Positions 7,412 through 11,541 of a DNA stretch of 11,541 nucleotides are shown in pieces. The DNA is taken from NCBI GenBank assembly GCA_964586815.1, contig CAZPIB010000027.1, positions 1 to 11,541 of the forward strand, in the 5' to 3' direction. Source of the stretch: CAWUJK01 sp964586815 (GTDB lineage Bacteria > Patescibacteriota > Gracilibacteria > BD1-5 > UBA6164). The translations under genes were made by a program, and so were the position numbers. Under the pieces are notes generated by a model, which saw nothing but the letters and a program-made list of their open reading frames with translations, was not told the DNA's origin and searched no databases. Position 1 is the first letter of the stretch. Each line of letters opens with the position of its first letter.

Positions 7412-8590
7412 ATGAGTCAAAATATAATATGTCCATCTTGTAAAATAACTATTGATTTAAATAAGTTATCTCAAGAAAAATATAAACAAACTCTTGAAAA
7501 AGAATTTGAAAAAGAAAGAGAACAAATGAGAAAAAAAGCAATAGAGTTTGCTAAAAATGAGGCTAAGAAACAGGCAAAAAAAGATTCTATAGAAATGGAA
7601 GATCTAAAAAATAGATTAAAAGAACAAGAAAAACAAGCTCTAGAATTTCAAAAACAAGAACTTGAGCTTAGAAAAAAATCTAGAGAGTTAGAAGAAAAAT
7701 CAAAAAATGCAGAAATTGAACTAAATAGAAAACTTGATGAACAAAAAAAGAAATTAGAAAAGCAAATTTTTAATGAATTACATGAAAAATCAAAAAAAGA
7801 TTTTGATGAAAAATTAGAAAAAATACAAGAAGAAAATAGAAAAAAAGAAAAAGAATTACTGAAACAGCAAGAACAAATGAAAAAAGCTCTTGATGAAGCT
7901 AAAAGAAAAGCAGAACAAGGAAGTCAGCAAATTCAATGAGACATTCAAGAAGATGATATTAGAGATGCTTTAAAATCAGCTTTTCCAATTGATGAAATAT
8001 CAGATATTTCAACTTGAGTAAAATGAGCAGATTTAATTCAAACGGTAAAAAATAATATAGGACAAAATGCTTGAATAATTGTATGGGAATCTAAAAATAC
8101 ACAAAATTGGACACAAAATTGGATAATGAAATTAAAAGATGATAAAATAAAAGTTAAATGAAGTATTGCAATTTTAGTAACAACAGTATTGCCAAAAGAA
8201 ATACAAAATTTCTGAATGTTAGACAATGTTATGGTTTGTCTTCCAAAATACATAATTCCAGTTGCTTCAATGCTTAGAGATAAACTGATTACTGTTTCTA
8301 AGACTGAAAAATCTTTAGAATGAAAAGATATAAAAATGGAAATGCTTTACAAATATTTATCTAGTGAAGAATTTTCTAGTAAAATTTCTATGATGGTTGA
8401 TGTATTTTCACAACTTAAAATTTGAATTGATTCTGAACGTAGAGCTATGGAAAAAAATTGGAAAAAAAGAGAAAAAGATTTAGAAAGAGCAACTTATGCA
8501 ATTACTTGAGTTTATTGAGAGCTTGAAAGTCTTATGGGTCAAAGTTTAGTTTGAAGTGAAAAATTAGAACTTTGAACATGAAATAATTAA
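7412..8590 (+). CDS. DUF2130 family protein: zinc-ribbon half, coiled coil, nuclease-like core
   Basis: 392 residues, 13 TGA-coded glycines, TAA stop. The N-terminus has a CPSC motif (Cys7, Cys10) typical of the family's short zinc-ribbon half. Residues about 20-175 are a long Lys/Glu/Gln coiled coil. The conserved core follows: DIRDALKSAFPIDEI, STGVKGAD207LIQTV, GIIVW-E226-S-K228 then NTQNWTQNWIMKLKDDKI, then VTTVLPKEI, and a helical end with RRAMEKNWKKREKDLERA and GVYGELESL. Asp207 and Glu226-x-Lys228 are arranged like a PD-(D/E)XK nuclease site (my inference from the motif). The cellular role of this family is not established, as far as I know. lysS follows after 28 bases on the same strand, suggesting one transcript; frr is divergent. 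Family call is confident, function is not. Confidence 0.85.
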
Positions 8591-8618
8591 AAATTATAAT
8601 ATATAATTATAGATATAA

Positions 8619-10325
8619 ATGGAATACTCTAGAGAGAGCACTGATAGAATAAAAAAAATTCAAGAACTAAAAGATGCCTGAATAATACCTTATGCTGATA
8701 GATTTGAAAATAAGCAGGATATTGCAAATATTATAAATATTTCAGAAACTAAAGCTCAGTGAGAGTATTTAAGAAATTTAGAAAATCTTATGGCTGGAGG
8801 TTGTATTTGAGAATTCAAAACTGCTGGTAGATTAACTAACTATAGAAGTTTTGGTAAACTTTCTTTTGGGAAAATTCTTGACCATTCTTCTGAAATTCAA
8901 GTATGTTTTGTAAAAGATTTGGTTGAATTTAATACATGAAGAAAAATTATTGGAAAAACTGAAGTAATAGAAATTGATAAAATTGAAAGAAATCCTTTTA
9001 AAATTATTGATAAATTAATAGATCTTTGAGATTATATTTGAATAATTTGAGATTTATTTTTAACTAAACATTGAGAATTAACACTTTTTGTAAAACAATT
9101 TCAAATTCTGTCAAAAGCAGTAAGACCACTTCCAGAAAAATTTCACTGAGTTAATGATAAAGAAACTATTTATAGACAAAGATATCTTGATTTAATCACT
9201 AATCAAGAATCTTATAATAGAATGCTTTTTAGAAGTAATTTTATAAAAACTCTTAGAGATTTTTATATTAAAAATGATTTTATAGAAATTACTACTCCTA
9301 TTTTATGAACTTCTGCATCAGGAGCAGCAGCACAACCTTTTACAACAAAACATAATGATTTTGGTTCAGATGTAGTTCTTAGGATTGCTCCAGAAATTGG
9401 ACTTAAAATGGCAACTGTTTGAAGATTTGAAAGAGTATTTGAATTTGGTCCAAATTTCAGAAATGAATGAAGTGATCCTTCTCATATGCAAGAATTTAAT
9501 GTAGTTGAACATTATGCTGCTTGGTGGAATTTTGAAGATAATATTAACTTTACAGAAAAAATGTTTGATTATATTTTTGATGAGCTAAAATTAGATAGGA
9601 AAGTAGCTGTAAAAGATAAGTATTGAGTAGAAAAAATAGCAGATTTTACAACTCCTTTTGAAAAAATTGATTATATAAAATGAGTAAATAAAGCAAGTGG
9701 ATTAAATATATTAGATTATAAAATTTGAGATGAAAAAAAATTAATTTCAGATATCAAATCTAAATGAATAGAGTTTGAAGCAATGGATAAAATGGCTGTT
9801 CCAACTTTGATAGATTATCTTTACAAAAAGGTTTTAAGACCAAGTATTGTAGGGCCTGCATTTATTTATAATTACCCAAAAGCACTTCAACCACTTGCTA
9901 GACAAAATGATGAAAATCCAGAAATAGCTGAACAATTTCAATTAGTTATTAATGGTTGGGAAGTGAATAAAGCATATTCAGAACTAGTTGATCCAAAAAT
10001 CCAAGTAGAAAATTTTAATGCTCAATCAGGTGCAATAGAGCTTTGAGATGAAGAAGCAACTCAGTGAGATGATGATTTTATTCTTGCTATGGAATATGCA
10101 ATGCCTCCTCAATCAGGTTTTGGTATGTGATTTGATAGAATTATTTCACTTTTAACAGGACAAGAAAATCTTAGAGATGTCATATTGTTTCCTTTAATGA
10201 AATCAGAAAAGAAAAAATCAGAAAAAGAAATAAAAACTGAAAAATGGAATAATTTAATAAAAGCAGTAGAGGAATTTGGTTCGCAAACCGCTATAAATAA
10301 ACTTAATAAAATGTATCAAAAATAA
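8619..10325 (+). CDS. lysS: Lysyl-tRNA synthetase, class II
   Basis: 568 residues, 19 TGA-coded glycines, TAA stop. The N-terminal OB-fold anticodon domain covers about 30-175 (AGRLTNYRSFGKLSF; GDLFLTKHGELTLFVKQFQILSKAVRPLPEKFHGV, the LysRS-type linker). The catalytic domain has YRQRYLDLI, motif 1 FIKNDFIEITTPIL, SGAAAQPF, motif 2 FERVFEFGPNFRNEGSDPSHMQEF (270-293, Arg281), VGPAFIYNYPKALQPLAR, NGWEVNKAYSELVDP, and motif 3 GFGMGFDRIISLLTGQENLRDVILFP (Gly504, Arg507). It charges tRNA-Lys with lysine. The family normally stops soon after motif 3; here a Lys/Glu-rich linker and a helical tail (529-568, WNNLIKAVEEFGSQTAINKL) follow. It probably shares a transcript with the DUF2130 gene and ends at a palindromic terminator. 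Confidence 0.96.
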
Positions 10326-10351
10326 AAAAGATATTAATTAATATCTTTTTT
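10324..10351. terminator. Bidirectional intrinsic terminator between lysS and the sigma4-HARE gene
   Basis: A perfect 28-base palindrome: A6, then GATATTAA, its mirror TTAATATC, then T6. It starts within the lysS TAA and lies between two convergent genes. On either strand it gives a stem ending in a U run, so it can serve both transcripts. The stem holds a single G-C pair per arm, as expected in this genome. Confidence 0.75.
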
Positions 10352-10355
10352 ATAA

Positions 10356-11402
10356 TTAAACTAAATCATAATAATTTCTCCCCACTCTTTTTATAATATT
10401 TCTATTTTGAAGATTCATATAAACAGTTGTTTTTTTTACTTCTCTAACTTTTAAAACAGATTTTATTATATCTTCTGTAGACATAGCTTCCCCTCTTTTT
10501 TTAAGAATATCAGATATAACATCTATAACAGATCAAGACTTAAAACCCCATTCTTTAAGGGCATATAAACCTCTACCAATTAATACAAATTCCTCATTTC
10601 TTATTAATTCATTATGAATAGTATTTACCTTTACACTTTCACCTAAGTATTCAGTAATTTTATTTGAAATATCTATAAAATGCATAGGAATTTTCTCCTT
10701 TTTCATTATATAAATTGATTTATCTTTCAAAGTTTTTGGATTAAGAATTTTCCATTTTTCTAAACCTATTAAATTATCCTCTCAAGTAACAATGTCATCA
10801 TATATATCTAAAACACTATTTATTAAAGTAATATTTACTTTCTCAGTTAAATTATTTTTAACTTGTTCATAAAGAGAAATTTTTAACATTACATCTTTTT
10901 TCTTTTTTAAGATTTTAATTGACTCTTTATGAATAGTTGAAACTAATTGCTTATTAATTAATCAGTTATAAAAATATACTTTAGTATTTAATTTTGGTTT
11001 TGATTTTAAAAGTTTTTCATCAGCTTGAATAATTGTCTCAATAATATTTGAATTTATTTTTGAATCTAAATTCAAGCTTTTTATTAGTTCATTTAATAAT
11101 CTAATTTTTCAAATTAATCCTCCATTTAAATCAATAAATTCTCTAGCTTTTTCTTGAATTATAACTAAGGGAGTATTTTGAATTATTCTTCACAATTTTT
11201 TAATTCATGAATCCTCTATTTGTCTAACTCTTTCTCTAGTTATAGAAGGAGAAAAATCATTTCAAATGCTCTGTAGAGTTAATCTTTGTCCTTTTAGTCA
11301 AATTCTATTTATAAGAACATTTTGTTCTTTTTCAGATAAATTGTTTAGTATACCTGAAAACTCTGTTTCTATTACATTTTTATCTAACATTATTGAATTC
11401 AT
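10356..11402 (-). CDS. Sigma region 4-like and HARE-HTH winged-helix transcription factor
   Basis: 348 residues, eight TGA-coded glycines, TAA stop. Residues 15-72 look like sigma70 region 4: LSEKEQNVLINRIGLKG, then LTLQSIGNDF and ITRERVRQIEDSGIKKL, the -35-reading helix pattern. No sigma region 2 is present, so it cannot act as an ordinary sigma factor. Residues 90-225 are helical and end in NLIGLEKWKILNPKTLKDKSIYIM. Residues about 228-284 form a HARE-HTH winged helix (IPMHFIDISNKI, FVLIGRGLYALKEWGF), the fold of the RNA polymerase delta subunit. A second similar winged helix covers 291-347 (SVIDVISDIL, TTVYMNLQNRNIIKRVGRNYYDL). It is probably a DNA-binding or RNA polymerase-associated regulator; similar domain orders are known in other CPR genomes. 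Convergent with lysS. ATG 11402 chosen; ATG 11390 (Met5) is an alternative. Confidence 0.8.
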
Positions 11403-11443
11403 AATATTTTTTTATTTATATTTAAATATATATTTATATATTA

Positions 11444-11471
11444 AATATAGTTACCATACCTTAAAAGTCAA
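11444..11471 (-). promoter_or_regulatory. Candidate sigma70 promoter of the sigma4-HARE gene
   Basis: Minus strand TTGACT (11471-11466) and TATATT (11449-11444) are 16 bases apart, placing the transcript start near 11437 and leaving a leader of about 35 bases before ATG 11402. No ribosome binding site is visible in the leader. Confidence 0.45.
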
Positions 11472-11541
11472 ATTTAAAATTTATGGATAGCAAGTAAAAT
11501 ACATATTGTGATGCTCCTTAAAAAAACTGATGTGGTTTTGG
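11472..11541. other. Unassigned window end, possible start of a plus-strand gene
   Basis: Somewhat richer in G and C than the neighbouring spacer. An ATG at 11511 on the plus strand opens MLLKKTDVVL up to the window end, too short to judge. On the minus strand an AAGGAG with an ATG 9 bases on leads only to a seven-codon peptide ending in TAA. I cannot assign either. Confidence 0.2.

Noticed and set aside
417..11402. Widespread pseudogenes caused by nonsense mutations
   Set aside because: Every internal stop is TGA and falls at glycine positions; internal TAA or TAG occur only at the rpoD frame break.
11266..11490. Plus-strand open frame overlapping the start of the sigma4-HARE gene
   Set aside because: Antisense shadow; it overlaps the sigma region 4 coding sequence and the promoter, and ends in AT-rich low-complexity residues.

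Overview
The window is very AT-rich and can only be read if UGA is translated as glycine. By hand count about 120 in-frame TGA codons fall inside ten genes, many at invariant glycines (SufC Walker A, LysRS motifs 2 and 3, SufB C-terminus, the RRF GRA motif). No gene ends in TGA; the visible stops are TAA, plus one TAG. This is genetic code 25, known from Candidatus Absconditabacteria (SR1) and Gracilibacteria (BD1-5/GN02). The host is therefore very probably a Patescibacteria/CPR member of one of those two lineages. Under the standard code every gene here would look like a string of broken pieces.

Layout. 1-191 (-): start of an acidic, repeat-containing lipoprotein, cut by the window edge. 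417-2081 (+): 554-residue protein with a C-terminal lytic transglycosylase-like domain and no signal peptide. 2085-5356 (-): a compact Fe-S assembly operon read sufC, sufB, a short sufD, then a NifU/IscU-like protein that has lost two of its three scaffold cysteines. 5416-6706 (-): primary sigma factor RpoD, intact from region 1.1 to 4.2, with its N-terminal extension in another frame because of one apparent extra base. 6730-7305 (-): ribosome recycling factor, just upstream of rpoD and probably cotranscribed with it. 7412-8590 (+): DUF2130 protein with a zinc-ribbon half, long coiled coil and nuclease-like core. 8619-10325 (+): class II lysyl-tRNA synthetase with an unusual C-terminal tail. 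10356-11402 (-): sigma region 4-like protein joined to HARE-HTH winged-helix modules, convergent with lysS across a palindromic terminator. 11403-11541: promoter region of that gene, then unassigned sequence.

The genes are mostly housekeeping: Fe-S cluster building, transcription initiation, ribosome recycling and lysine charging. No gene has a Shine-Dalgarno sequence; leaders are nearly pure A/T. I found no tRNA, rRNA, CRISPR array, insertion sequence or recognisable defence cassette. The points most worth a second look are the NifU-like scaffold without its full cysteine set, the rpoD frame break, the signal-less transglycosylase, and the sigma4-HARE regulator, which has the architecture of a CPR-specific transcription factor.
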